NCBI GenBank assembly: GCA_947650365.1
Contig: OX393551.1
Coordinates: 95,020,697-95,084,696, forward strand
Direction of reading: 5' to 3'
DNA length: 64,000 nt
DNA from: Chamaelirium japonicum
Taxonomy: Eukaryota; Streptophyta; Magnoliopsida; Liliales; Melanthiaceae
The notes under the pieces: generated by a model
What the model saw: only the letters and a program-made list of their open reading frames with translations
Told to the model about the DNA's origin: nothing
Databases searched by the model: none
Made by a program: the position numbers and the translations under genes
In this document: piece after piece, positions 46,301 through 57,425 of the stretch
Position numbering within the stretch: the stretch's first letter is position 1
Layout of the letters: every line of letters starts with the position of its first letter

Positions 46301-48990
46301 AGAGAGAGCCATAAAACTTGCTCCACCCTAAAGGGGTCATATAATATAATTAAATCTCTTCGTTCTCTTCTCTCTTCTCCTATGGATTAAGGTTTCCCAT
46401 AGATTGTTTAGGCCATAAGTAAGCTTACCCTATAAATAATAAACGACCATTTTAAGGTGGGACACATTTGACGGCTCTCTCTTTCTCTCATCTCACAACA
46501 CTTACCCTATAAGTAATATATAACCCTTTAGAGTAGGGCACATTTAATGGCTCTCCCTTTCTCCCATCTCACAACATGTTATCAGCACGATAATATTTAG
46601 CCCAGCCGACCAGTCACAAGAAAATGGAGAGAGAAATAAAGACAGAAGAGAAAAGAAGTATTTCTCTATCAGTTCTTTTCTTTCTTCTTCTCTCATCTCT
46701 CCGAAGAGAGAAGAGAAAAGAAGTATTTCTCTATTCCATTCGCTATGGGTACAGGTATGAAGTAAGAAGTAATCTAAATTCCAAAACTCTACAGAAGAGA
46801 GAATAGAACGAAGAGATAAACGAAGACAGAAGAGAGAGATACGACTGGTCGGCTGGGCTTGATAGTAAGAAGTGGCATACCCGAATTGCTTAGGCCCTAA
46901 GTTCAAATATTATGAGATACCCTAATCCATAGGAGAAGCGAGAAGAAAACAGAGAGATTTAATTATATTATTGAGAAGTGAAGTTTTGTAATTTAGATTC
47001 CTTCTTACTTAATACTTATACCTATGGATAATGGATTGGAGCAAGACTTCTTCTCTCTTCTTTCTTCGATTATCTCTTCATTCTCTTCTTTCTTCTTCTT
47101 TTTTCTCACAATATGTTATCAGTATGAACATGTCGAGTCCAGCCAACCACTATTTAGAATTTAACTAAATTATTTAAATTATTTATCTCTCTATTCTCTT
47201 CTCTCTTCTTTTCTCTCTTTTGTTTTTGTTTCTCTCTTCGGTTTCTTATGACTAGTCGACTGGGCTCGATATGTTCGTGCTAATAACGAGTTGTGAGAAG
47301 AGAGAAGAAGAGGTAGAAGAAGAGAGAAAAGAAGGGAGAGATAAACAAAGAAAAAATAGAGAAGAAGTACTGCTCTAGTCCATTCGCCTTGGGTAAAGGT
47401 GTGAAGTAAGATGGAATCTAAATTCCAAAACACCACTTCTAAATAATATAATTAAATCTCTCCATTCTCTTCTCTCTTCTCCTATGAATTACGGTTTCCC
47501 ATAGATTGCTTAGGACCTAAGTAAACTTACCCTATAAATAATATATGAACCCTTTAGGGTGGGGCACGTTTGATGGCTCTTCCTTTCTCCTATCTAATAA
47601 CACTTTATCAGCACGAACATATCGAGCCCAGCTGACCAGTCGTAAGAAAACAGAAAGAGAAACGAAGACAAAAGTGGAGTTTTGGAATTTAGATTCCATC
47701 TTACTTCACACCTATACTCGTGACCAATAGACTGGAGTAGGACTTTTTCTCTCTTCTCTTTTCGTTTATCTTTCCGTTCATTTTCTCTTCTTCTCTCACT
47801 TCTGTCTATGTTTCTCTATCCGTTTATTGAGAGAAGAAGAGGAGTCTAATAAAGACAGAAGAGACATAAGAAGCAAGAAGAGAACAGAGAGATAAATAAA
47901 GAGAGAAGAGAGAGCTTCACACCTATACCCGTGGCCAATGGACTGGAGCAGGACTTCTTCTCTCTTCTCTCTTTATTTATCTCTCTGTTCTATTCTCTCT
48001 TCTTCTTTCTCTTCTATCTTCATTTCTCTATCCGTTTATAAAGAGAAGAAGTAGAGTTTAACGAAGACAGAAGAGAGATAAGAAGTGAGAAAAGAACAGA
48101 GAGATAAATAAAAGGAGAAGAGAGAAGATGTCCTATTCCAGTCCATTGGCCACGGGTATAGGTGTGAAGTAATAAGGAATCTAAATTCCAAAACACCACT
48201 TCTATCTTTATTTCTCTCACTGTTTTCTTGCGATTGGTCGGCTGGGCTCGACATATTCGTGTTGATAAAGTATTGTGAAATGGGAGAAAGTGAGAGCCAT
48301 CAAACGTGCCGCACCCTAAAAAGGTCGTATATTATTTATAGGGTAATCTTACTTAGATCATATGCAATCTATGGGAAACCCTAATCCATAGAAGAAGAGA
48401 GAAGAGAATAGAGAGATTTAATTATATTATTAAGAAGTAGAGTTTTGGAATTTAGATTCCTTCTTACTTCACACCTATACCCATAGCGAATGGACTAGAA
48501 CTGGACTTCGTCTCTCTTCGATCTCTCTTTGTTTATCTCTTCGTTCTCTTCTCTCTTCTCACAATATATTATCAATATAAACATGTTAAGCCCAACTGAC
48601 CAGTCACAAGAAAACAGAGAGAGAAATGATGATAGAGAGAGAGAAGATAATGGAGAGATAAACGAAGAGAGAAGAGAGAAGAAGTCCTGCTCCAGTCCAT
48701 TGGCCATGAGTATAGCTGTAAAGTAAAAAGGAATCTAAATTCCAAATTTCCACAGAAGAGAGATAAGAAGAGAGAAGAGAACGAAGAGATAAGTAAAGGG
48801 AGAAGAGAGAATACGTCCTACTCCAGTTCATTGGCCACGGGTATAGGTGTGAAGTAAGAAGGAATATAATTCCTAAACTCCACTTCAGTCTTCGTTTCTC
48901 TCTCTATTTTCTTGTGACTGGTCGGCTGGGCTTGATATGTTCATGATGATAAGCTTACTTAGGGCCTAAGCAATCTATAGGAAATCCTAA
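46301..48990. repeat. E/CT/P array, copy of 7.0-11.1 kb with a 1.5-kb deletion
   Basis: P modules read plus near 46,570, 47,110, 47,605 and 48,565, minus near 47,275, 48,260 and 48,945. Near 46,915 the copy jumps from the equivalent of about 7,540 to the equivalent of about 9,010, so the whole MITE-like element at 8,245 is missing here. Confidence 0.75.
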
Positions 48991-49345
48991 TCCATGAAAG
49001 AGATTCGATGATGGACAGCCATCCTTCTTACTTCACACCTATACCCATAGCCAATAGAATTGGGTAAGACTTCTTCTCTCTTCTCTCTTCGTTTATCTCT
49101 CTGTTCTCTTCTCTCTTTTTCTCCCATCTCACAACACATTATCAGTACAAACATATTATGCCCAGTCGACCAGTCACAAGAAAACGGAAAGAGAAACAAA
49201 GTTAGCAGAGAGAGAAGAAGAGAGAAGAGAATGAAGAGATAAACTAAGAGAGAAAAAAGAAAAGAGAAAAGAGAAAAAGTCATACTCAAGTCCATTGGCC
49301 ATAGGTTTAGGTGTGCACTAAGAAGGATGGATGTCCACCGTCGAA
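48991..49345. repeat. Palindrome centre 3, without the retrotransposon
   Basis: GATGATGGACAGCCATCC on the left faces GGATGGATGTCCACCGTC on the right across about 300 bp. The CTCAAG at 49,285-49,290 equals the last bases before the Tat fossil at 11,428, and here the sequence continues without a break into an E module. This is the unoccupied form of the site. Confidence 0.75.
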
Positions 49346-51783
49346 TCTCTCCCATGAATTTGGATTTCCCATAAATTACTTTGGCCCTAATTAAACTTTT
49401 CTTATAAATAATATACGACCCCTTTAGGGAGGGGCACGTTGGACGGCTCTCCCTTTCTCCCATCTCAGAAAACATTATCAGTACGAAAATATCGAGCCCA
49501 GCCGACCAGTCACAAGAAAACAGAGAGAGTAACGAAGATAGAAATGGAGTTTTGAAATTTAGATTCCTTCTGACTTCACACTTGTAGCCGTGGCCAATGG
49601 ATTAGAGCATGACTTTTTCTTTCTTCTCACTTCATTTATCTCTCCGTTCTCTTCTCTCTTCTTCTCTCTCTTCTATGGAGTTTCAGAATTTAGATTCATT
49701 CTTACTTCACACCTATACCTGTGGCTAATGGACTAGAGCAGGAAATCTTCTCTCTTCTCTCTTCGTTTTTCTCTTTGTTCTCTTCCCTTTTCTTCTCTTA
49801 CTTCAGTCTTTGTTTCTCTCTCCATTTTCTTATGACTGGTTGGCTGGGCTCGATATGTTCATGCTAATAATATGTTATGATAAGTGAGAATAGAACGGAG
49901 AGATAAACAAAGAGAAGAGAGAAAAAGTCCTACTTCAGTCCATTCGCCATGGTATATGTGAGAGGTAAGAATGAATCTAAATTCCAAAACTACACTTCTC
50001 AATAATATAATTAAATCTCTCTGTTTTCTTTTCTCTTCTCCCATGGATTAGGGTTTCCTATAGATTGGTTAGGCCCTAATTAACCTTACCCTATAAATAA
50101 TATATGACCCCTTTAAGGTAGGGCACGTTTGACGACTCTTTCTTTATCCTATCTCATAACATGTTATCAGTACGAACATATCGAATCCAGCCGACCAGTC
50201 ACAAGAAAACGGAGAGAGAAATGAAGACAGAAGAGAGAGAAGAAGAGATAAGAGAATTGAGAGATAAACAAAGATAGAAGAGAGAAGAAGTTCAGCTCAA
50301 GTCTATTGGCCATGGGTATAGATTTGAAATAAGAAGGAATCTAAATTTCAAAACTCTACTTCTCAATATTTATATGACCCCTTTATGGTGGGGCACGTTT
50401 GACAGCTCTTTCTTCCATTTTATAACACGTTATCTACATGAACATGTCGAGCATAGCCGACCAGTCTCAAAAAAATAGATAGAGAAACAAAGACAGAATA
50501 GAGAGAAAAAAAGAGAAAAGAACAGAGAGGTAAATGAAGAGAGAAGAAGTCCTGCTCCAATCCGTTGGCCACGGCTATAGGTTTGAGGTTAGAAGGAATC
50601 TGAATCCCAAAACTCCATTTCTCAATAATATAATTATATATCGTTGTTCTTTTTTCTTTTCGCCTATGGATTAGGGTTTCCCATAAATTACTTAGGCCTT
50701 AAGTAAGCGTACCCTATAAATAATACAAGACCACTTTAGGGTGGGGCATGTTTGACGGCTCTCTTTTTCTCTCATATCATAATATGTTATATGCACGAAT
50801 ATGTCAAGCCCAGCCGACCAGTTGCAAGAAAATGAAGAGAGAAACGAAGACAGAAAAGACAGAAGAAGAGAGAAGAGAATAGAGAGATAAATGAAGAGAG
50901 AAGAAGTCATGGTCTAATCCATTGGCCACGGATATAGGTGTGAAGTAAGACAGAATCTAAATTCCAAAACTCAATGTCTATCTTCGTTTCTCTCTCTATT
51001 TTCTTACGACTGGTCGGCTGGGCTCGATATGTTCATGCTTATAACATGTCTAGTTTAATTAAGAAGGAATCTAAATTCCAAAACTCTACTTCTCAATAAT
51101 ATAATTAAATCTCTCCATTCTCTACTCTCTTGTCCCATGGATTAGTGTTTCTCACAAATTGCTTAAGCCCTAAGTAAGCTTACCATATAAATAATATTTA
51201 GGGTAGGACATGTTTGATGGCTCTTTCTTTCTCCCATCTCACAATACTTACCCTATAAATAATATACCATCCCTTTAGGGTAGGGCACGTTTGAAGATTC
51301 TCTCTTTCTCCCATCTCATAACATGTTATCTTTTGTTTCTTTCCCTGTTTCTCTTCCCGTTATCTTTGTTTCTCTCTCTTTATCTTATAGTATAAAATAA
51401 AATAAATAAGTATTGATAGAAAAGAGATAAAAAATTATTTTAAACTAGAGAGAGCAGGACTTCTTCTCTCTTTTCGCTTCGTTTATCTCTCCGTTCACTT
51501 CTCTTTTTCTCCCATCTCACAATATGTTATCAGCATGAATATATCGAGCCTAGCCGACCAGTCAAAAGAAAACGAAGAAAGAAACAGAGACAAAAGTAGA
51601 GTTTTCAAATTTAGATTCCTTCTTACTTCATACCTATACCCATGGCCAATGGACTGGAGCGGGACTTCTTCTCTCTTCTATCTTCATTTATCTCTCTGTT
51701 CACTTCATTCTCCTCTGTCTTTGTTTCTCTCTCTGTTTTTTTGCTACTGGTCGGTTGGGCTCGACATATTCGTGCTGATAACG
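49346..51783. repeat. E/CT/P array, inverted copy of 20,343-22,780
   Basis: P modules read plus near 49,465, 50,165, 50,430, 50,790 and 51,520, and minus near 49,860, 51,030 and 51,775. The unique landmark at 51,325-51,455 pairs with 20,690-20,815. Confidence 0.78.
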
Positions 51784-51951
51784 TATTATAAGATAGAATA
51801 AAAAGAGAGTCGTGAAGCGTGCCCCACCCTAAAGGTGTCGTATATTATTTATAGGGTAAGCTTACTTAGGGCCTAAGCAATCTATGAGAAACCCTAATCC
51901 ATAGGAGAGATCTGACGGTGGACAGCCATCCGATTGAACGATCTCAAAATA
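51784..51951 (-). repeat. 168-bp LTR-like module, copy 6
   Basis: From TATTATAAGAT at 51,784 to the complement of TATTTTGAGAT ending at 51,951, 168 bp. Inverted-copy partner of 20,175-20,342. It carries AAACCCTAATCC. Confidence 0.6.
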
Positions 51952-52496
51952 GTTGTAATATTTTATATTTTTTTAAAGAAAAATGACAAATATTTTTAGA
52001 GCAAAAAATTCGAGTGTGCCTCATCTTCTTTTTTTACTTCCTATTATTTAATTAATTTAATTATTTAATAAATTAAATAATTAAATAATTAAATAATTAA
52101 ATAAATATTTAATTATCTTCTCTCTTCTTATATGATTTTATTACTATGATAATTAAGTGGAGTATTGTTACTATAATTTTTTTAATTAAATTAATCGTTA
52201 TATTAAAACAAAAAGAGAAGAGAATTTACTATGATAATCATAATAACATTGAGATGATACTATTGAGAAGTAGAGTTTTTGAATTTAGATTTATTTTTAC
52301 TTCACATCTATACTCGTGGTAAATGGACTTGAGCAGGACTTTTTCTCTCTTCTCTCTTATTTGTCTTTGTTTAAATTACTTAATAATTTAAAAAATTTAG
52401 AAATTAAGTTTTTAGTAAAATAATTAATTCATATAAATAAATTTTTTGCTTTAAAAATAATTAATATTTTTTTGAAAAAATTCAAAACATTACAAC
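51952..52496. repeat. AT spacer between head-to-head L modules, inverted copy
   Basis: Short AT-block edge, a MITE-like inner part and right end near 52,140-52,265, an E module and CT remnant, then AT-block edge. Complement of 19,636-20,174. Confidence 0.65.
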
Positions 52497-52662
52497 TGTT
52501 ATGAGATCGTTCGATCGGATGACTGCCCACCATCGGATCTCTCCCATGGATTAGGATTTCCTATAGATTGCTTAGGCTCTAAGTAAGCTTACTCTATAAA
52601 TAATATACGACCCCTTTAGGGTGGGGCATGTTTGACGGCTTTATTTCTCCCATCTCAAAATA
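52497..52662 (+). repeat. LTR-like module, copy 7 (166 bp)
   Basis: TGTTATGAGAT at 52,497 matches the consensus start exactly; the end is ATCTCAAAATA, with a decayed P motif (TATTATCAGTACAAA) directly after. The two-base deficit is in the pyrimidine-rich end. Confidence 0.6.
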
Positions 52663-55003
52663 TATTATCAGTACAAATATATCGAGCTCCTTGGAATCTA
52701 ATTAAATAAATAATTAATTGATTACAAAACTTCTTCTCTCTTTTCTCTTCGATATGTTCATACTTATAACGTATTGTGAGATGGGAGAAAGAGAGAGCCG
52801 TCAAAGTGCCCTACCCTAAAGGTGTCGTATATTCTTTAAAGAAGAGAGAAGAGAACGGAGAGATAAACAAAGAGAGAGAAAGAAGAACTCTTGGTCCAAT
52901 CCATTAGCCACGGGTATATGTATAAAATAAGAAGAAAGCTAAATTCTAAAACTCCACTTTTTAATATTTATATGACCCATCGGATCTCTACCATCTCTTT
53001 ATTTATTATACTCATTTAATCTCATAATACGTTATCAGCATGAACATGTTGAGCCCAGCCGACCAGTCACAAGAAAACGGAGAGAGAAACAAAAACAGAA
53101 GAGAGAAGATAACATAGAGATAAATGAATAGAAAAGAGAGAAGAAGTCATGCTCCAATTTATTGGTCACGGGTATAGGTGTGAAGTAAGAAAGAATATAA
53201 ATTCCAAAACTCTACTTCTATTTTTGTTTCTCTCTTCGTTTTTTTATGGCTGGTCGGCTCGGCTCGATATGTTCGTGCCGATAACGAGTTGTGAGATGGG
53301 AGAAAGAGAGAGCCATCAAACATGACCCACCCTAAAAGGGTTGTATATTCATGGGAGAAAAGAGAAGAAGTCCTGCTCCAGTCAATTAGGAAACCCTAAT
53401 CCATGGGAGAAAAGAGAGAGAAAAGAAGAAGTCCTGCTCCTGTCAATTAGCCAAGGGTATAGGTATAGAGTTTTGGAATTTAGATTTCTTCTTACTTCAC
53501 ACCTATACCCATGGCCAATGGACTGGAGTAGAACTTCTTCTCTCTTCTCTCTTCGTTTATCTCTCCATTCTCTTCTCTTTTTCTCTCTCTTCTGTCTTTG
53601 TTTCACTTTTCGCTTTTTTGTGACTAGTCAGTTGGGCTTGACATATTCGTGCTGATAACATATTATAAGAAGATAAAAGAGAACCTAAATAAAATAATAT
53701 AAATCTCTCTAGTTTTAATAATTAAAAAGAAGTCTATCCTCATCTTCTCTCTTTTCTATGGAGTTTTGGAATCTAGATTCCTTATTACTTCACACCTATA
53801 CCCGTGGCCAATGGGATAAAGCAGGACTTCTTCTATTCTCTCTCTTTGTTTATCTCTATACACTCCTCTCTATTCTTCTCTCTCATCTCCGTTCTCTTCT
53901 CCCTTCTTCTCTCTCTTCTGTGGAGTTTTGGAATTTAGATTCCTTTTTAATTTATACCTATAGCCATGGCAAATGGATTGGAGTATGACTTCTTATCCCC
54001 TTCTCTCTTCGTTGATCTTTCTATTCTTTTTTCTCTTCTACAAAAATAATTTAATTAAATAATATAATTATTTAATTAAGATAGAAACAAAGATAGAAAA
54101 GAGAAAAAAAGAGAGAAAAGAATGCATAGATAAATAAAGAGAGAAGAAGTACTACTCCAGCCTATTCACCACGGGTATATATGTGAATTAAGAAGGAATC
54201 TAAATTCCAAACCTACACAGAAAAGAGAAAAGAAGAGAGAAGAGAACGGAGAGATAAACGAAGACAGAAGTGGAGTTTTGGAATTTATATTCCTTCTAAC
54301 TTCACACCTATACTCGTGGCCAATAGACTGGAGAAGGACTTCTTCTCTCTTCTTTCTTTATTTATCTCTTTATTCTCTTTCCTCTTCTTCTCTCTCTTTT
54401 GTGGAGTCTTAAAATTTTGATTCCTTCTTACTTAAAACCTATACCCGTGGGCAATGGACTGGAGCAGAACTTCTTCTCTCTTCTATCTTCTTTTATATCT
54501 TCGTTCTCTTCTCTCTTCTTCTCTCTTTTCTATCTTTGTTTCTCTCTCTGTTTTCTTGTGACTGGTCGGCTGGGCTTGACATGTTCGTGCTGATAACATA
54601 TTATGAGATGGAAGAAAGAGAAAGCCGTTAAACGTGCCACACCCTAAAGGGGTTGTATAAATATTAAGAAAAGGAGTTTTAGAATTTAGATTCCTTCTTA
54701 CTTCACACCTATTTAATAATTAAATAAATAAATAATTTAATTAAAAAAAATTATAGTAATATTACTATGATAATTAAAATAATATTGAGATAATACTATT
54801 GAGAAGTAGAGTTTTGGAATTTAGATTCCTTCTTACTTCGAACCTATACCAGTGGCCAATGGACTCGAGCAGGACTTCTTCTCTTTTCTCTCTTCGTTTA
54901 TCTCTTCATTATCTTCTTTCTTCTTTTCTCTCTTTTGTCTTCATTTCTCTCTCCATTTTCTTATGACTGGTCGGCTGGGCTCGAATTGTTCGAGCTGATA
55001 ACG
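52663..55003. repeat. E/CT/P array with hinge
   Basis: P modules read minus near 52,755, 53,275, 53,650 and 54,590, and plus near 53,030. The AT hinge is at 54,051-54,079 and a MITE-like right end at 54,720-54,815. Near 53,341-53,450 a short stretch (GAAGAAGTCCTGCTCC) is doubled. From 53,470 it follows 38,800-40,576 directly. Confidence 0.75.
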
Positions 55004-55229
55004 TATTATGAGATTGGAAAAAAAGAGAGCCGTCAAACGTGACCCACCCTAAAAGGGCCGTATATTCCTTATAGAGTAAGCTTACTTAAGACCTAAGCAA
55101 TCTATGGAAAAGTGGTCGTATATTATTTATAGAGTAAGCTTACTTAAGGCCTAAGCAATATATAGAAAATCATAATCCATGGGAGAGATCAGACGGTGGA
55201 TAGCCATCTTATCGAACGATCTTATAACA
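55004..55229 (-). repeat. 226-bp L module with internal duplication, copy C
   Basis: The third 226-bp form, with the same doubled segment. A minus P module (GAGCTGATAACGTATT) abuts it. Confidence 0.7.
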
Positions 55230-55900
55230 GTTGTAATGTTTTAAATTTTTTTGAAGAAAAATATAAATTATTTTTAAAATAAAAAATTTGGATTACCTTA
55301 TCTTCCTTCTTTACTTTCTATTATTTAAATAATTAACTAATTATTTAAATAATAAGTAAATAGTTATTGAATTATTTTTTAATTTTATTACTTAATTAAA
55401 TAATTGATTTTATATAAATTTCAATTAATATTTTATAATTTAATAAAATAATTATTTAATTATATAATAATATATTTTATTATTATTTATTTAACTATAA
55501 AATTATTTAATAATTAAATTATTTATTTATTTCAGTAAATAATATATTTAATATATTTCTTCAGTAATTAAATTTTTAAATATTTCAATAAGTGACTTAT
55601 TATTTAATTAATTAAAAATAAAATAATAATATAAAAAATAACTAATAAAATAAATAAATTAATTAATAATATATCTAAATTAATATTTCTTTTTTTAATA
55701 ATTTAAATAATTAAATCAGTATATAATTTAATAATTTAATAATATAATAATAATAATTAAATAAAAAAATTAAATAACTTAAAAAATTAATTATTTTACT
55801 AAAAACTTAATTATTAAATTATTTAAATTATTTAATAAGTAAATAAATGATTAATTTAATTAAAAAAATTATAGTAATATTACTATGATAATCATAATAA
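55230..55900. repeat. AT block, long type, copy C
   Basis: About 670 bp; shorter than copies A and B because an early part (just after TTTACTTTCTATTATTTAA near 55,320) is missing. It leads into a MITE-like right end at 55,870-55,925. Confidence 0.72.
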
Positions 55901-57310
55901 CGTTGTGATGATACTATTAAGAAGTGGAGTTTTGGAATTTAGATTCCTTCTTACTTCACACCTATACCCGTGGCCAATGGGCTTGAGTAGGCCTACTTCT
56001 CTTTTTTCTTTTTATTTTTTGCTCTAATCTTTTCTCTTTTATTCTCTCTCTTCTGTGGAGTTTTGGAATTTAGATTCCTTCTTACTTCACACCTATACCC
56101 ATGGCAAATGGACTGTAGCAGGACTTCTTATCTTTTCTCTCTTTATTTATCTCTTCTTTTTCTTCTCTCTTCTTCTCTCTCTTCTGTCTTCGTTTTTCTC
56201 TCTGTTTTCTTGTAACTGGTCGGCTTGGCTCGATATGTTCGTACTGATAACATATTATGTGATGGGAGAAAGAGAGAGCCGTCATATATGCCGTACCCTA
56301 AAGGGGTCGTATATTATTTATAGGGTAAGTTTACTTAAAGCCTAAGTAATCTATAAGGAACCTGAATCCATGGCAGAAGAGAGAAGAGAATGGAGAAATT
56401 TTAATTATATTATTGAGAAGTAGAGTTTTGGAATTTAGATTCCTTCTTACTTTACACCTATACTCGTGTCGAATGGACTGGAGCGTGTCTTCTCCCTTCG
56501 TTTATCTCTCCGTTATCTTCTCTCTTCTTCTCTCTCTTTTGTCTTCGTTTCTCTCTTTGTTTTTTTGTGACTGGTCTGCTGGACGTGACATGTTCGTGCT
56601 GATAATATATTGTGAGATAGGAGATTTCTTATTTATTTTATTTATTTTAATTAATATTTCTTTAAATATTATAAAGTATATTATTTCTTTAAATATTCAA
56701 ATTGTATCATCTCAATGTTATTATTTAAATATTTAATTATAAAATATTAAATAATTATTAAATAATTTATATAAATTTACGATCATAAAAAATATTTTAT
56801 TTCTCTTCTTCTTTCTTCATTTATCTCTATGTTCTCTTCTCTCTTCTTCCCTCTCTTCTGTCTTCGTTTCTCGCACTGTTTTCTTGTGAATGGTCGACTG
56901 GGCTCGATATGTTCGTGCTGATAATATGTTATAAGAAGAAAGAAGAGAACGGAGAGATAAATGAAGAGAGAAGAGAGAAGTCTTACTCTAGTCCATTCGC
57001 CAAGGGTATAGGTGTGAAGTAAGAAAGAATCTAAAATCCAAAACTCCACTTCTTAATAATATAATTAAATTTCTCCATTCTCTTCCCTCTTCTCCTATGG
57101 ATTAGGGTTTCCCATAGTTTGCTTAGGCCCTAAGTAAGCATACCCTATAAATAATATACGACACCTTTAGGTTGGGGCATGTTTCACAGCTCTCTTTTTC
57201 TCCTATTTCATAATACGTTATCAGCACGAACATGTCGAGCCTACCTGACCAGTCGTAAGAAAACAGAGAGAGAAACGAAAAGAAGGAATCTAAATTCTAA
57301 AACTCCATTT
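55901..57310. repeat. E/CT/P array with AT insert type 4
   Basis: Minus P modules near 56,245, 56,605 and 56,920 and a plus P near 57,215. The AT insert lies at 56,621-56,800. Collinear with 36,226-37,390. Confidence 0.75.
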
Positions 57311-57425
57311 CTCAATAGTATCATCTCAATGTTATTATGATTATCATAGTAAATTCCAAAACTCTCTTTATTTTGATTAAATAATTAATTTAATTAAAAA
57401 AATTATAGTAACATTATCAGCACGA
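57311..57425 (+). mobile_element. Partial MITE-like element (left end)
   Basis: Third copy of the truncated form, ending in ACATTATCAGCACGA. Here the P remnant is closest to consensus. Confidence 0.58.
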
